Source of the DNA: Pictodentalium vernedei
Lineage: Eukaryota; Mollusca; Scaphopoda; Dentaliida; Dentaliidae
Direction: 5' to 3'
DNA: 64,000 bases
Assembly (NCBI GenBank): GCA_031216915.1
Contig: CM062295.1
Coordinates: forward strand, 179,566,927 to 179,630,926
Part shown: positions 1 through 12,542 of the stretch, piece after piece
Layout: each line of letters opens with the position of its first letter
How positions within the stretch are numbered: the stretch's first letter is position 1
Notes under the pieces: generated by a model
Told to the model about the DNA's origin: nothing
Database searches by the model: none
Seen by the model: the letters and a program-made list of their open reading frames with translations, nothing else
Made by a program: the position numbers and the translations under genes

Positions 1-117
1 GAAAAATTGTATTACATTCAGCAACATAGTGGAAAAATTAGCACACACTTCTCATTATTAAAAATGTTGCATTCAATTCTTGAATTAATGCGAATCAATG
101 CAACATTGACAAATCGA

Positions 118-177
118 CCCTGAGTTCCAATGTGTTCTCTGTGCCAGTAGGCACAGAGAACACATTGGAACTCAGGG
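118..177. repeat. Near-perfect hairpin, copy 1
   Basis: Arms of 28 bases (CCCTGAGTTCCAATGTGTTC...) around the 4-base loop AGTA. A diverged copy is at 52676-52724. Flanks of the two copies are only weakly similar. Confidence 0.8.
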
Positions 178-286
178 GACAGAATGATAATAAATTTTAA
201 AGTCACCCCAAACAGGACTGGCATTCCAGAAAATCAAGGAGTGCAAAAAACTGCCCTCCTCAATTTTTTCTAGGCGTGCAACACTC

Positions 287-960
287 CTGCACTGAAGAAT
301 GCCAGGCCTGCTGTGGGAGCCCGAATTATAACTTAGTTCAAAATGAGGAATTTTCTTTAAAAATCTTCTTCTTCAGATCCAGCAGTCGGAATGTTTTGAT
401 ATTTGGAAGGCAGCATCCTTAGGTGGGTGAGATTCAAGTTTGTTCAAGCCATGCCCCTAGGTTCATATTTGGGCTCACTGTGTGAGCTCGAATTGTAACT
501 TAGTTCAAAATGAGGAATTTTTCTTTAAAAATCTTCTTCTTCAGATTCAGCAGTCGGAATGTTTTGATATTTGGCTTGTAGCATCCTTACGGGGGCGAGA
601 TTCAAGTTTGTTCAAGCTAAGTCCCTGGGTTCATATTTGGGTTCCCTGTGGGAGCCCGAATTATTACTTAGTTCAGTATGAGGAATATTCTTTAAAAATC
701 TCTTTTTTTAGATCCACTGGTCAGAATCTTTGGATATTTGGTGTAAGCTTTTCTTAGGACGGGCAGATGCAACTTATTCAAATAAATTCCCTGGGGTTGA
801 TATTTAGGCTACCATGTCAGGTGAGCGCCCTCAGGCCCCCTGGGGCCTCTTGTTTTGTCCAATTGTTAACCATTTTCTATGTTTCAAAACACCTGAAGTT
901 TATATTTGAAGAATTTCAAACGATTTCAGGCCACAAAAAGGGAGGGGGGGGGGGGGGGAG
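287..960 (-). repeat. 168-bp satellite units, left block
   Basis: Units about 165-170 bases long, marked by AACTTAGTTCAAAATGAGGAA, CTTCTTCTTCAGAT and GATTCAAGTTTGTTCAAGC. About three to four copies occur at 65-85% identity by eye. The same unit returns at 2880-4370 on this strand and, reverse complemented, at 59520-60960. Ends at a G-run (about 940-958). Confidence 0.8.
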
Positions 961-964
961 CTTT

Positions 965-2090
965 GGGTTTGTTTTTTTTTTAGCTCACCTTGACGAAGTC
1001 AAGCTGTGCTCATCTAATTGCTCTCCATCCGTCCATAGTGCGTCGACACCATGTTTTGGTCTCCAAAACCACTGGGCCATTTCATGTGAAAGTTTGTGTG
1101 AGTGATGGCCCCAAAGAGCATTGCATTTTTTAGCTCACCTGACTGAAAGTCAGGGTGAGCTTTGGACTAAAGTTTAGTGATCACTCACCATCCGTCTTCT
1201 GTGAACATGGTGTTTGCATCTTCTCCTCCAAAACCGCTGAACCGATTTAAGTGAAATTTGAGAATCTTGTTTGTTATGACATCGTATTTTGATTTTGTTC
1301 AAATCAAGTTGCCCCGCCCTCGGTAGGGCCACACCCAAAATGTGGGCCAAAATCTTCTCATGAACCAGCAGTAGCCGAGACTTGATATTTGGTGAGCAGC
1401 TTCCTTTTGAATTGTAGACTCAAATTTGTTCAAGAGAAGTTCGTGGGGCTATATTTGCTGTCGTTATGGGAGGGGCAAGAATTTTTGCCCCGCCAAAATT
1501 TCTATTCTCCAAACCAAGAGGCTGATTTGAACCAAATTTGATGTGAGGGCTTATTGGGTAATAAGTACTTAATTTATGCCCCTAAAATTTTCCTGTTGCC
1601 CCATGGGAACAGCAGGAGCTAAAAATTAAAACGCCCATATCTCCAGAATTACACATCACTAAGAATGCTTATTTGGTGTGAAGCTTCCTTAGAACCAACA
1701 GAATGGAATGGTCCCAAAAAATTGCTATCAGTTTTATCATAGGGTACTTTTTCGGGACTTTGAAAAAATGCTGCGTCATCATCTTTTAACACTGTGGGTA
1801 ATGGGGAAAACATTTAAGACTCTTCTTCTCCCAAACCACTGCTCCAAAAGCTTTCGAATTTCACATATAACATCTTTGGAAGATTGTTTCACATGTTTAT
1901 TGAAATCAAATCCCTGGGTCCATATTTGAGCTTTCTATGCAGGCTTGTCATTATCAGAATTGCAGAAGGGCCATAATGGTCTGCCTAAAATGGGTTCAGG
2001 AGGGCCATTTTTGGTCCACCTTAATTCATCAAAGGAGGGCGACTGGGGGTCGGGCGTATTCTTGAGTTGACATGAAGTTAGGTGAGCTTT
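965..2090 (-). mobile_element. AGCTCACC hairpin-ended repeat elements (nested)
   Basis: Two terminal hairpins lie 160 bases apart: AGCTCACCTTGACGAAGTC at about 971 and AGCTCACCTGACTGAAAGTC at about 1131, the second pairing with GGGTGAGCT. Read on the minus strand these are hairpin + GCTAAAA 3' ends like those at 10532 and 61179. The body contains phrases typical of dispersed molluscan repeats (Cys-poor, non-coding). No transposase is seen. Confidence 0.55.
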
Positions 2091-2099
2091 GCCGATCAA

Positions 2100-2880
2100 G
2101 TGACTTCTGATATCCCACAAATATCAAACAGTTTACCTAGGGTACCGGCAAGAAATTTGGTGAAAAAAACCCCCAAAGAATAATACATACTGGTAAATAT
2201 ATTGGAAGAATTGTTACTCAATAAAGAAATATTTTGATATGCTCTTATTTCGAAAACGGACTGTTTCCAAAAACGGGAGTGTGAAAGCAAGAATGGAAAC
2301 CTGTAATCAGCTGTTCAAAACAGAGCTGTGCACATCAAGGGAGAGTACTCAACACGTGGGTGAAATGACGTGACACATGGTAAATAAAATTAAAACAAAG
2401 CTGTTGTGGGGTGAAGCATCCTGAGTATTTTTTTGTATTTAGCTGGATATATTAATTTAATATAAATAGCCTATCACTCAGACTGCTGATACAAATTCAT
2501 GGATAAGGCTTTATACGTAAAGGAATCCTCACATTGACAAATTAAGTGACATTTTACAGATATGAACTGTTGGTCACTTCGCTCATTTGTATACCAGTTT
2601 TTATTGGGAATGTTTCAAAATTTTGTTGGCGTGTTCTGTGCATAATTCTTGACAGGCGAGGGGTAAAATTACATGCACAGGCACCTGCTCTTGGCCATTT
2701 GACAAAATATAATGCTGAGAAAAAAAATCCCACTCTCAATTTTAGCTGGGGCTGTGTGCCGCAACATCTCAAGCTCTGTTAACATATTGGAGCTGATAAA
2801 TATTTATCGCCTGCAGTATTTTGTGTGAGGCGGTCGTTTATGGTCCGCAGAAATTTTAGTTTATGTGGGCCACTGCCCAC
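2100..2880. other. Intergenic/unassigned sequence
   Basis: AT-rich sequence with short chance ORFs on both strands. I see no gene, RNA or clear repeat boundary in it. Confidence 0.5.
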
Positions 2881-4370
2881 CTCAAAATGACAAGCCTGCT
2901 ATGGGAGCCCAAATGTTTAAATTAGTTCAGTGTGAGGAATATTCTTTAAAAATCTTCTTCAGATTCAGCAGTCAGAATGTTTTGCTATTTGATATGCTGC
3001 ATCCTCAAGGGGGGTGAGATTCAAGTTTGTTCAAGCCAAGTCCCTGGGTTCATATTTGGGCTTTCTGTGGGAGCCTGAATTATAACTTAGTTCAATATGA
3101 GGAATATTCTTAAAAAATCTTCTTCTTCACATCCACCAGTCAGAATCTTTTGATATTTGTTATACAGTATCCTTAGGGAGGTGAAATTCAAGTTTGTTCA
3201 TGCCAAGTCCCTGGGTTCATATTTGGCCCAAATTATAACTTAGTTCAGTATGAGGAATATTTTTTAAAAATCTTTTTTTTTTTCAGATCCACAGGTCAGA
3301 ATCTTTTGATATTTGGTATAAGCTTTTCTTAGGAGGGGCAGATGCAACTTGTTCAAATAAATTCCCTGGGTTGATATCTAGGCTACCATCTATCTAGGGT
3401 CAGCATATTTGCAATTTTTTTTTTAAATTTATTCTTCAGAATCACTGATCAGAATCTTTTTATTTGGTATACAGCATACATAGGAAGGTCAGATACAAGT
3501 GTGTTCAAATTAAGTCCCTTGGTTCATATTTGGGCTCAATATTGGAGCATGTATCTTAACTTAGGGCAATTTAGGGAAAGATCTTGAAAAATATTCTTCA
3601 GAATATTTTAATATTTGGTATACATCATTGTTACAAGGGTTAGATTCAAGTTTGTTCAAATCAAGCCCCTCAGTTAATATTTTGACTTCCTATGGGGGCC
3701 CCAATTTTAACTTAGAGCAATATGGGGAATAATCTTTAAAAATCTTCTTCAGATCCACCAGTCAGAATATTTTGATATTTGGTATACAATATCTCTATGG
3801 TGGGGAGGGGGGGGGGCAGCTTCAGCTTTGTTCAAATCTACTTCCTATGGGAGCCCAAATTTTAATTTAGTGTAATGTAATATTCTTTAAAAATCTTCTT
3901 TTTCAGATCCACCAATCAGAATACTTTCATATTTGGTATACATCTTTGGGGGGAGGGGTACAGATTCAAGTTTGTTCAAATAGAATACCTGGGTTAATAT
4001 TTGGACTCCCTATGGAAGCCGGAATTTTAACTTGATGCAATATGAGGGAATTTCTTCAAAAATCTTCTTCTTCCGATCAACCATTCAAAATCCTTTCATA
4101 TTTGGTATATAACATCTGTAGGTGGGTCAAATTCAAGTTTGTTCAAATTGTGTCCCTCGGTTAATATTTGGGCTCTCTATTGGAGCCCAAAATTTAACTT
4201 AGTGTACTTAGTGCATTATGAGGAATATTCTTTAAAAATCTTCTTCAGATCCACCAGTGAAAATATTTTTATATTTTTTATGCAACATCTGGGAATCAGA
4301 TTAAATTTTGTTCAATTCGAGTCCCTGGATTAATTAATATTTGGGCTTTCTATGAGCAGGGCTTGGAATG
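2880..4370 (-). repeat. 168-bp satellite array, main left block
   Basis: About eight diverged units with the same marks as the 287-960 block (AACTTAGTTCA, AATCTTCTTCAGATCCACC, GATATTTGGTATA). A degraded unit is also present at about 5325-5470. ORFs here are repeat translations and not genes. Confidence 0.8.
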
Positions 4371-4752
4371 TACACCCATCTACCTGTCTCGAACAGATAG
4401 AATTTCTCAGTGACAGGCTAGAATTCTTTTCACCTGTCACTTGTGACACGTAGGATTTGTGGGGACTCAGACTGAAAGTCCCTGGATTCATAGTCCCCGA
4501 GTTCATATTTGGTTTAAAATGGGGGTCTCCTTATGGGAGTCCAAATTTTAACTCACTGCAGTGTGAGAATTATAAAGTTCTTATTCTGAACTAGCAGTCC
4601 AGGCCTGTCGATTTGAGGCAAACGGCCATTTCTGTTGCATGGAAGTTACCTAAAATGAAAAACTCACAAACGGAAAGTGGGTCATGCCAAATTGTCGCCG
4701 GGTCACGCAAAATTTTCACCAAGTTGAATGATCCAGTATGAATGAATGGTGG

Positions 4753-4916
4753 AATGATGTTGAGCATCAACCAATCATCAGCTGCACAGGTGTTTGCATC
4801 TGCCTGAAGTATAGCTGCTCTGTTGGCCAATTATTTGCCAACACTTGAACAGAGCAGCTATACTTCAGGCATATGCAAACACCTATGCTGATGATTGGTT
4901 GATGCTGAACATCATT
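4753..4916. repeat. Long inverted repeat (hairpin element)
   Basis: Arms of about 75 bases, starting AATGATGTTGAGCATCAACC and mirrored by GGTTGATGCTGAACATCATT, with a short central loop near TTGGCCAATTATTTGCCAA. Looks like a MITE/foldback element. No target duplication was identified. Confidence 0.75.
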
Positions 4917-5469
4917 TAAACTTGTTCATCTTAGGATGTAGGATAGGTACAAAATCAGGAAATGGTAATAATTCTATTCTTCATGTCTCTGTTACAAACA
5001 GTGATTGTGGGTGCCATACTCTTCTGCAGCATGCTATCCCATGACAAGATTAGGCTATAATTGCAACTAATTTGTATCTGAATTGCTGAAACACAGCCTC
5101 ATTATTGTTCCTAAGGATTCCTCTTTATTCATCAGTATATTGCCCATAGGAGCAAGAACATGGCTATGATACAACAGTTCTTATATCAGAATAGTTGCAA
5201 CAGATATATATTTAGGTTACTTAATTGGTGACCTGAATCAAGTACAGGGAAAGAACGATGAGTAACCAAAGCTCAGACCAGGTGAATGATAAATGGGTTA
5301 TGCAAAGTTTTGAAAACAGCACACCTGCAGTCAGAATCTTTTGATATTTGGTTTAAAGTGTCCATAGGCGGATCACATTGAAATTAAAATCAAGTCCCTG
5401 TGTTTTATTTGGAGCCCAAATTTTAACTTCATGCAAAATGATGAAAATTCTTTTAAATTGAATTTCAGA

Positions 5470-7640
5470 AATTGCAAGGCCTGGGATGGGATTCTCAAAA
5501 GAAATCTAATGAACCCGTAGGTACACTGACTTGATAGCACATTTCATCTTTGAAACAAAGATGTTTATCAGTGTGTGATATGCGTTCTTTACAAATTTTG
5601 CTAGCTCCCTAAACCTTATTTCTTGCTGCAGGCATTTTTCATCCATTAATTCTTGCTATAGGCATTATTTCATACATTCATGATTAATGTGTTTTTCTTC
5701 TAGTCTTCTAAACTATTATTCAGCACTTAAAAAAAGAGATATTAATATCACTTTTCTTTTCTTTTCAGAAATGGTCAACAAAAAGTAGCCTGCTATAACA
5801 GCAATAATGATAAATATCTAGCTTGGGGAACTGCTGAAGCCAGTGAGACACAATGCAGCTTGAGCACCCTACTTCTTGAAGCTGTGAAATAGTAGAAAAT
5901 GGCGTCCAATTTCCAGGCCTTGAAAATTCCTGAGGAAATGCTGATTTTCTTTAGGCTGAACTGGAAAGTTTTAAAAAATATTTTTTTCGTTGCTCCGGGT
6001 GCATGATGTGCACTCTTTTGAGTGACATTGTTTCCATTCTTTTTCGATGAGTCAGATGAACGCAAGCTGAAAGTGTTACTAACTTCTCTTTTTAAATCAT
6101 GTAACAAACAAACAACCTCCCCAACCAATCATCAAATTTACAATAGTTGGAAATTCAAAGCTCTAAATTTGAAAAAGTTGGAAATTACAGACAAGTCGCT
6201 AGTTGAATTTTTCCAAACATGTCTAAAATTTGGCGAAAATGTGGAGTTTTTAGACTGAAAAGTAGTGAATGTCCTCCAAATATTGATTGAAAAAGTAGTA
6301 AAAAATCCTCCCTCCCCCCCACCTCCAATATTGATTTGTAGTTGGAATTTGTGACTTCCAAGAACCTCCAGTTAGATAATTTAGTCAAAGGGGTGTATAA
6401 AGGAAAAATTTTGTGTGGGTGGGGGTGCTAATTGTTGAATTTCCCTCTTGGAAGTTATGTAGTGGTAATCAGAATTACAAATCTAGAGGTGGACATCCGC
6501 CCTCCCCCCACAAATCCGAGTCCTGTTTGCAGCATCCATGCCCAGAAGCTGATAATCTCCACCCAAACTAAACTGGATGGCAAGGCCATAAAATAATATT
6601 TTGCTTTGGTGTATGTTTTTAAGAATGTACCACACCACAAAAAATTATTTTATGGGCTGACCAATAAAGTTTGGATAAATCAGTATTGAAAATGGTGTAC
6701 AGTTGGTGATTTTAAGGGGATATGGTATTCTACCTGTTCAATAAACATTCACATGCAACTGAAAAGTACTAGAATTTTTGTCATTCAGTCCTGGAAAAGT
6801 ATGGGAATTTTCTACGTTTAGTGCTGTAAAAGTTTGGGAGTTAATTTACTCCGGATAATTGTATGCAAACCATGGAATATTCAATAAAAATGTAGTCATC
6901 AATTAGTGTTTTACTTTGATATGTAGAGTTGTGCATCCTACAGGTGTCAAATGACATCATTTGTATATTAGATAGTGGATTTAGTTCCAGAGGCAATTTT
7001 CAAACTGCTTTGAAAATGTTTTGTAAAAAAAATAGCCTAACCCAACCTGCAGTTGCCCTAAAAGTACCATGCAGGCCTTTGCCTTAAAAACTGTCGAAAA
7101 ATTTTAAACGCCCTTACTTATCTTGGATTTGCTCTGCAGATACCATCCCCTTACTCTGAAAATTGCCAAGTGCCATGGACAGCACCAAAATTCTGAGGAA
7201 AAACTCATAATTCTTTATTATTTCTTCAAAAGTAGAGCATATGCTTAATCCTCAGAGAAATAACTTTGTCTGTCCACTTAATTTCATTGCAAAAGATAGA
7301 ACAGGTGCCACAAGCAACCGACCTTTGGGGTAACTTTTTAAGTCAGAGTCTAGGTGCCTTGTTAGTTATTTCTAGGTATTTCTTAGCTGTCTTTACAGGC
7401 AACCACAATTTATGAAAAAACAACTGCAAAGCCACAGAATGTTTATTATTAAAGTGTAGGAAATAAAAGTTAAGCATTATTTCATTTCTGTGTAATCCAT
7501 GGGTATAGGTATACCAGTTTCGTTGGGGGCTTGGCAAGAGAGGGAGGGGGGTTTGGGGTGTATTGGTCCCCAAGCCTAGAACTAGAAGCACTGTCACAGT
7601 GCTGAAGCTGCAACGATTCATGCAATGCCAATAATGTTTT
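5470..7640. other. Unassigned sequence
   Basis: No exon, RNA gene or repeat family is recognised. Short ORFs at 5793-6128 (minus) and 6022-6258 (plus) overlap each other and have no recognisable domain, so I treat them as chance. Confidence 0.5.
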
Positions 7641-7646
7641 AAAACC

Positions 7647-7716
7647 TGTTGTTGACAAAAAAAAAACATTGGTGACAAAAAAACTTGTTGGTGACAAAAA
7701 AACTTGTTGGTGGCAA
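7647..7716 (+). repeat. Short tandem repeat, about 23-bp unit
   Basis: About three copies of a unit like GGTGACAAAAAAACTTGTT, the last two nearly identical. Confidence 0.8.
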
Positions 7717-7883
7717 GTCCATAAATGTGACAGAAATTATCTGAATAATGTGCACTATTGAGAGGGTGTAGACATCATGAAGATACACTTGCATACCATA
7801 TATGGTGTCATTCCATCAAGTATTTTTTTTTGGCAAAAAAGTGTGATGTTTGGTGGAGGGGGTTGAAAAGTTATTTTTTCAGA

Positions 7884-8299
7884 GGGGGGGGGGGGGGGGG
7901 CTGTGGCGTTGTAACCAGTTTTCGTCAGATCACCGAAGTTAAGCAACGTCGAGTACGGTTAGTAGTTGGATGGGTGACTATTTCAGCGACTGATTAGCGG
8001 TCCCGCACTGTGTCCTTCGGCAAGACACTTAACCCCGATTGCCTACATGAGAGGACGATGATGCTGTGTACTATGGCGTACTGCACATCGATGGTGTGCA
8101 TGTCTTCAACCAATCTAACCCTGCCCGTGCCGCGGTGCAGAGTTCAGGAATTCGATGTTGGAGAGCTGACAGCTGCTCGTCGTTGCTCGGTGGTTCTCTC
8201 CGGGTACTCTGGCTTCCTCCACCTGTAAAACTTTCACCGATATGATGTGACCCTGGCTGTTAATGTGTCGTTAAACCTTAATAAATAAATAAATAAATA
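7884..8299 (+). mobile_element. SINE with 5S rRNA-derived head
   Basis: The head at about 7901-7978 is clearly 5S rRNA-like: GATCACCGAAGTTAAGCAAC, then GGTTAGTAGTTGGATGGGTG, the internal pol III promoter region. A core follows with TGTCCTTCGGCAAGACACTT and TTCTCTCCGGGTACTCTGGC. The 3' end has GTGACCCTGGCTGT and an (AATA)n tail. An 11-base target duplication, ATTTTTTCAGA, lies at 7873-7883 and 8300-8310. A 5S pseudogene alone is ruled out by the core, tail and duplication. Confidence 0.88.
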
Positions 8300-8384
8300 A
8301 TTTTTTCAGAAGCAATCAGAGCTCCCCTCCCTCACCAGAAAAAAAACCAGGCAAGACCCTCAATCCATGCCCCTGAGTTCCTTG

Positions 8385-8925
8385 GATTTCTATTGTCAAT
8401 GGCCATGGAAAACCATGGAAAGTCAGTCTTCTTGCATGGAATGGTATGTATTTCCAGGTCACCTCTTTAAATATTCCATGGAATCCATGGACCCAAATCA
8501 AGGAATTTGTCCGAATACTCTGTGGTAAAATTCCACGGACAAGCATTGAATTTTATATTCAGCATTTTCCATGGAAGTTGTCTGAAGTACCAAGGACAGA
8601 AACCATGGAATTTGTCTGAATACTCCGTGGAGAAAATCCATGGACAAGCATAGAATCTTATATTCAATCTTTTCCATGGAACTGACTGGACTTCCATGGA
8701 GACTAAACCATGGAATTTGTCCGAATACTCCGTGGTAAAAGTCCATGGACAACCATGGAATATAAGGCACAAACCTTTTCATGGAAACTATCTGAACTTT
8801 CCATGGTTTTCATATTTCCTTCATCAAAGAGGACCACGGAAACTGTCCGAATACTCCATGGAATTCATTTCCAAGGAATTCCATGCAATTTTCCATGCAA
8901 TCCACAGACATTTTAAATGCAGGGG
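8385..8925 (+). repeat. CCATGG-rich tandem repeat
   Basis: Four or more units, about 105-125 bases apart, marked by GGAATTTGTCCGAATACTCC near 8500, 8604, 8710 and 8835. CCATGG or one-base variants occur about every 20-30 bases. Overlapping ORFs here are repeat translations. Confidence 0.8.
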
Positions 8926-9065
8926 TGCATGCAATCCAGGCCACAGGCACAGGGAAATTTGTAAAGATTATCACACAGGTAATAGAGCTTCCTAGGAACC
9001 TAGCCTTTAATGGTCATCCCAAGTCCATATATCCTGTACCAGCTTTCAAGTTCTGCAGTGTTGAG

Positions 9066-9126
9066 TGATAAATCAGCTTCATTGATTGGTGGTGGTGTGC
9101 CACCAATCAATGAAGTTCATTTATCA
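9066..9126. repeat. Hairpin
   Basis: TGATAAATCAGCTTCATTGA...CCACCAATCAATGAAG...TTTATCA; arms of about 27 bases with a loop of about 5 bases. Confidence 0.8.
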
Positions 9127-9129
9127 ATG

Positions 9130-9680
9130 AACATTTGACTGGAACTTGGCTCGTCTACAAAACAGAAGAGTAGCTAAAAACTCTTGCTAAAAGTTAACTA
9201 CAAATCAAGACTTGCACTGACTTGAAACCTGACTATAAATTGACTAGAGAGCACAGCTGAACAATAACTTAACTTAGGCTTAAGTTTGACTAAATAATAT
9301 ACCAATAGATGACTAAAGAATCCCTTTGAACATTAACTATAAACTGACTAGGAAACCTAGCTAAATAATGACTAATCTTCAACTGGACACTAGCTGTTTT
9401 TTTATACTGAACTGGCTAAATATAAGCTAAAGACCTCATTTGCATATTTTGCTCTATTTCAGTCCTAATTTAAATTTTTGGAATGACTAAAAGTGTAACT
9501 ATTTAGTGTCTTTTTAGTTTCTGGACTGACTGCCCATTTTCTCAGCTAATTTTCAGTTCTGGCTAAACTATGGCTCATTATATGCGTCACCTATACCAGA
9601 TTGTAACTAAAACATTAGCTAAAGTATAGTTTTTTACTAGCTAGAGTTTGTTGGCTTTAAGCTGACCAGATGTTGGCTAC
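9130..9680 (+). repeat. CTAA-rich cryptically simple tract
   Basis: Some 25-35 occurrences of GCTAAA, GACTAAA, ACTAAC and similar words, spaced roughly every 10-25 bases without a fixed period. No unit longer than about 7 bases repeats. It lies between a hairpin and a satellite carrier. Confidence 0.6.
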
Positions 9681-9689
9681 ATTTTCGTA

Positions 9690-10537
9690 GGGGGAGTCTT
9701 CCTACAAGTTTGCAATGAAATCCCATTATAAATGCAAGCTTTAGACTGTGCTAAAGGAATCTAGGTAACGTGCCCCTGTCGCCGTCACAGTTGACTGAAC
9801 CCGAACAAAAAAGGACGTTCTCATCTAGACATTATACTGAGTCATCCTACAAAGTTACAATAAAATCCATTTACAAAAATGACCTGCAGACTGTTAACAG
9901 TTTTTGGGCTTCAGGCCCACAACTGACTGATCCCGATCAAAAGGGGACGTTCTCATCTAGACATTATACAGAGTCATCCTACCAAGTTACAATGAAATCC
10001 CTTCATAAATATGACCTGCAGACACTGCTAAATGTTTTCGGGCTCTCACAGCCATCATGATTGACTGATCACAACCAAAAGGGGACTTTCTCATCTTTAC
10101 ACTATACAGAGTCATCCTACCAAGATACAATGAAATCCCTTCATAAATATGACCTGTAGACTGTGCTAAAGGTTTTCAGGTTTCGGGCTCTCACAGCCAT
10201 CACAGTTGACTGATCACGACCAAAAGGGGACATTCTCATCTAGACATTCTACAGAGTCATCCTACCAAGTTACAATGAAACCCCTTCATAAATGTGACCT
10301 GTAGACTGTGCTAAAGGTTTTCAAGTTTCAGGCTCTCGCAGCCATCATGGTTGCCGCCAAAAGGGGATGTTCTCATCTGGACATAATCTCGAACTTGCAT
10401 ATGAAATTTTGTGATGAACAAACAACTACAGGGTGTAGCTTGTGCCAAAAAAACTGTGAACAGACTGACAGACTTACAGACTTCTGCATGCATGATGGCA
10501 ATTGCTTATCTTGACTTTGTCAAGTCAAGCTAAAAAT
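9690..10537 (+). mobile_element. Satellite-carrying element with 142-bp units (copy d)
   Basis: About five units marked by AGTTACAATGAAATCCCTTC, ATATGACCTGCAGACTG and AAAAGGGGACGTTCTCATCT, the same unit as at 55870-58610. The 3' end is GGGTGTAGCTTGTGCCAAA..., GATGGCAATTGCTTATC, a hairpin CTTGACTTTGTCAAG, then TCAAGCTAAAAA. No left end of the AAAGTGTCAATG type was seen, so it is probably 5'-truncated. Confidence 0.75.
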
Positions 10538-11345
10538 GACTAAGTCAGCCCAATAATTCTGCTACCGTATATCCGACCAAGCCCATTTTCAAACTCAATA
10601 GAGACAATTTTCCTGGAAACCCATATAATAAAAATAGAATCAAATCGGTTAACATTTGTTCAAGTTATGGTATTATCAAGCACAAAATTTGCAAAAAATG
10701 ACAAAGTCAGCCCTATATTCCAGTGGCGCATATATCAGACTGAGCCCATTTTAGAACTTGATCAAGAAAATGTTCCTGAAAACCCACATAACGAAAATGA
10801 ATTGGGTCAGTTGAGGTTTGATCAAGTTATCACGATACTGAGCACAAATTTGCAAAAATGACCAAGTCAGCCCAATAATTTTGCTGCCATATATCGGCCG
10901 AGCCCATTTTCGAACTCGATTGAGATAATCTTCTTAGAAAACCATGTAACTAAAATGAATCGAATTGGTTGACATTTGTTTAAATTATCGCACCATCAAG
11001 ACGAAATTTGCAAAAAAAAAGGACCATGTCAGCCAAATAATTCTGCTGCTGTACATCGGACCAAGCCCGTGTTCGAACTTGATCAAGGCATTGTTCCTTG
11101 AAACCCATGTGCCAAATATCAGTTGAATCGGTTGACGTTTGTTGAAGTTATTGCGCTATCAAGCTCAAAATTAGTTGACTTTAACAAAGGACTATAACTC
11201 TTGTGAAAAAGCATGGGCATGTCCTAGTCATCAGGTGTTGAACATGCAAATCAAGTCACATATCAAATATTATCAAAATTCGTCCGGAAACAAGTAAGTT
11301 ATGAGCAAAAAGGTTTGCCCACCTGCCCGCATACCTGCCTTGACC
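10537..11345 (+). repeat. 163-bp tandem repeat
   Basis: Four diverged units marked by TGACTAAGTCAGCCCAATAA, GACCAAGCCCATTTTC and GGTTGACATTTGTT at about 10541, 10699, 10860 and 11025. It begins exactly where the preceding element ends. Confidence 0.75.
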
Positions 11346-12441
11346 AACCCTCACCATTCCAATAGTCAAGGTTTTTTTGAAAACATGACCAACAACTGCA
11401 TTCAGTGAGTTACTTTTTGATATTTAATGATAATGTTTAAAAATAATATGTGTCCTAAACAAGTGAATGACAATGTGCACAATCAGCCCTGTTCCAACCA
11501 AACAAGAAGGTACAAGAGATGCCATGACAGTTCAGTTGAATCTGTGGACTGGAGGGCCTAACTATTAGGAGAAATTAATTTTGTGTGCCTCATGTTAAAT
11601 CAGGAATTTTTAATTCATTGTAACTTGTGTGACTGTGAGATCAATACACACACCTCTCATGTTAATTAAAAGTGGATCATCTATGTCCAGAGAAGCAACA
11701 AAAAACAAAATATAGCTGGGTTTTTTTGTTGCCCCGATTCAGGGATTGAATTCAACATTACCCGTCAACATAAGAGATGGAGTTAACTCTTCTCTCTCTT
11801 GGCACCCTATCATATCATACATTTTGGAGACAGACAAATGTGCACTGTATTCACCAAAACCTAGCATGCAAAGATGCTGACAGTGTAGTCTCACGAACGT
11901 GACCCATGGACAAAGGCACCGAGTAAATAACTACGAGTAGCACATCAGTCATTGGAAAGGGATACATATAAGCTTAAGTCTAATCTAGTCAATATTTGAA
12001 TAGGAATACCTGCATACAATACTGGCTTTTGTGATTGTGCAAATCTTATTTTGTCCAAGCCGACCTGTGGGGCTCTATGGGACAGATGGATTGAATTAGT
12101 AATGATTCTACTTCACTATTGGTTACCAATTATGTTGTTTGATAACCTAGTATCAAATTTTATTTTACACAAAAATTCTTACATACAGGATTGAAAGAGT
12201 TAATTAAATTTTTTAACCCTACCTTTATGACTAATTTTTTTTTATGGGGATACATATATCATGACTCCTTATTTGGGGGTTATGTTTATTTATTGGGCAT
12301 ATGCTACCTTTTGGAAACAAAAATCTGAGAAAATGAAAAAAAAATAATAGTACTTAATTTTTTGCTTTGCACTAGGCTATTTTGGATGATATGTCAAATA
12401 CAAATTAGTGAACATATCATTTATTAAGTGTTTATAAATAC
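11346..12441. other. Unassigned AT-rich sequence downstream of exon
   Basis: Intron sequence (by inference) on the 3' side of the 12442-12542 exon. No further kinesin exon, RNA gene or clear repeat unit is recognised. Confidence 0.5.
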
Positions 12442-12542
12442 CTTGTCTTCCCAGTTTTTAGAAGTATCATCAAGCATGGCTTGATTAGCCATAATCTGGG
12501 CTCGGATTTCTTCCTCCATTTGTTGCCTCATTTTTGCAAGTT
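12442..12542 (-). CDS. KIF28-like: Kinesin coiled-coil exon before the FHA region
   Basis: Exon of 101 bases between TTAAATAG and GTATTT. Two bases complete Glu, then 33 codons: LAKMRQQMEEEIRAQIMA, NQAMLDDTSKNWEDK. Heptad-like spacing of M, I and L residues predicts coiled coil. IRAQ...NQ...WE-x-K closely resembles the segment before the FHA domain in KIF28/KLP-6 and other kinesin-3 proteins. The 11.8-kb intron upstream is the longest of the gene. No FHA exon was recognised between here and position 1. Confidence 0.9.

Noticed and set aside
940-958. Poly-G runs here and at 7882, 21111, 42624, 49573 and 59868 as regulatory G-quadruplexes
   Set aside because: They are simple homopolymer runs at repeat edges and prone to sequencing error; no conserved spacing or gene context.
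7901-7978. Functional 5S rRNA gene
   Set aside because: Only the internal part is 5S-like; it is fused to a SINE core and tail with a target duplication.
8316-9068. Set of similar 60-100 codon ORFs rich in HG-PW motifs
   Set aside because: They translate the CCATGG-rich tandem repeat in several frames; no coding signature.
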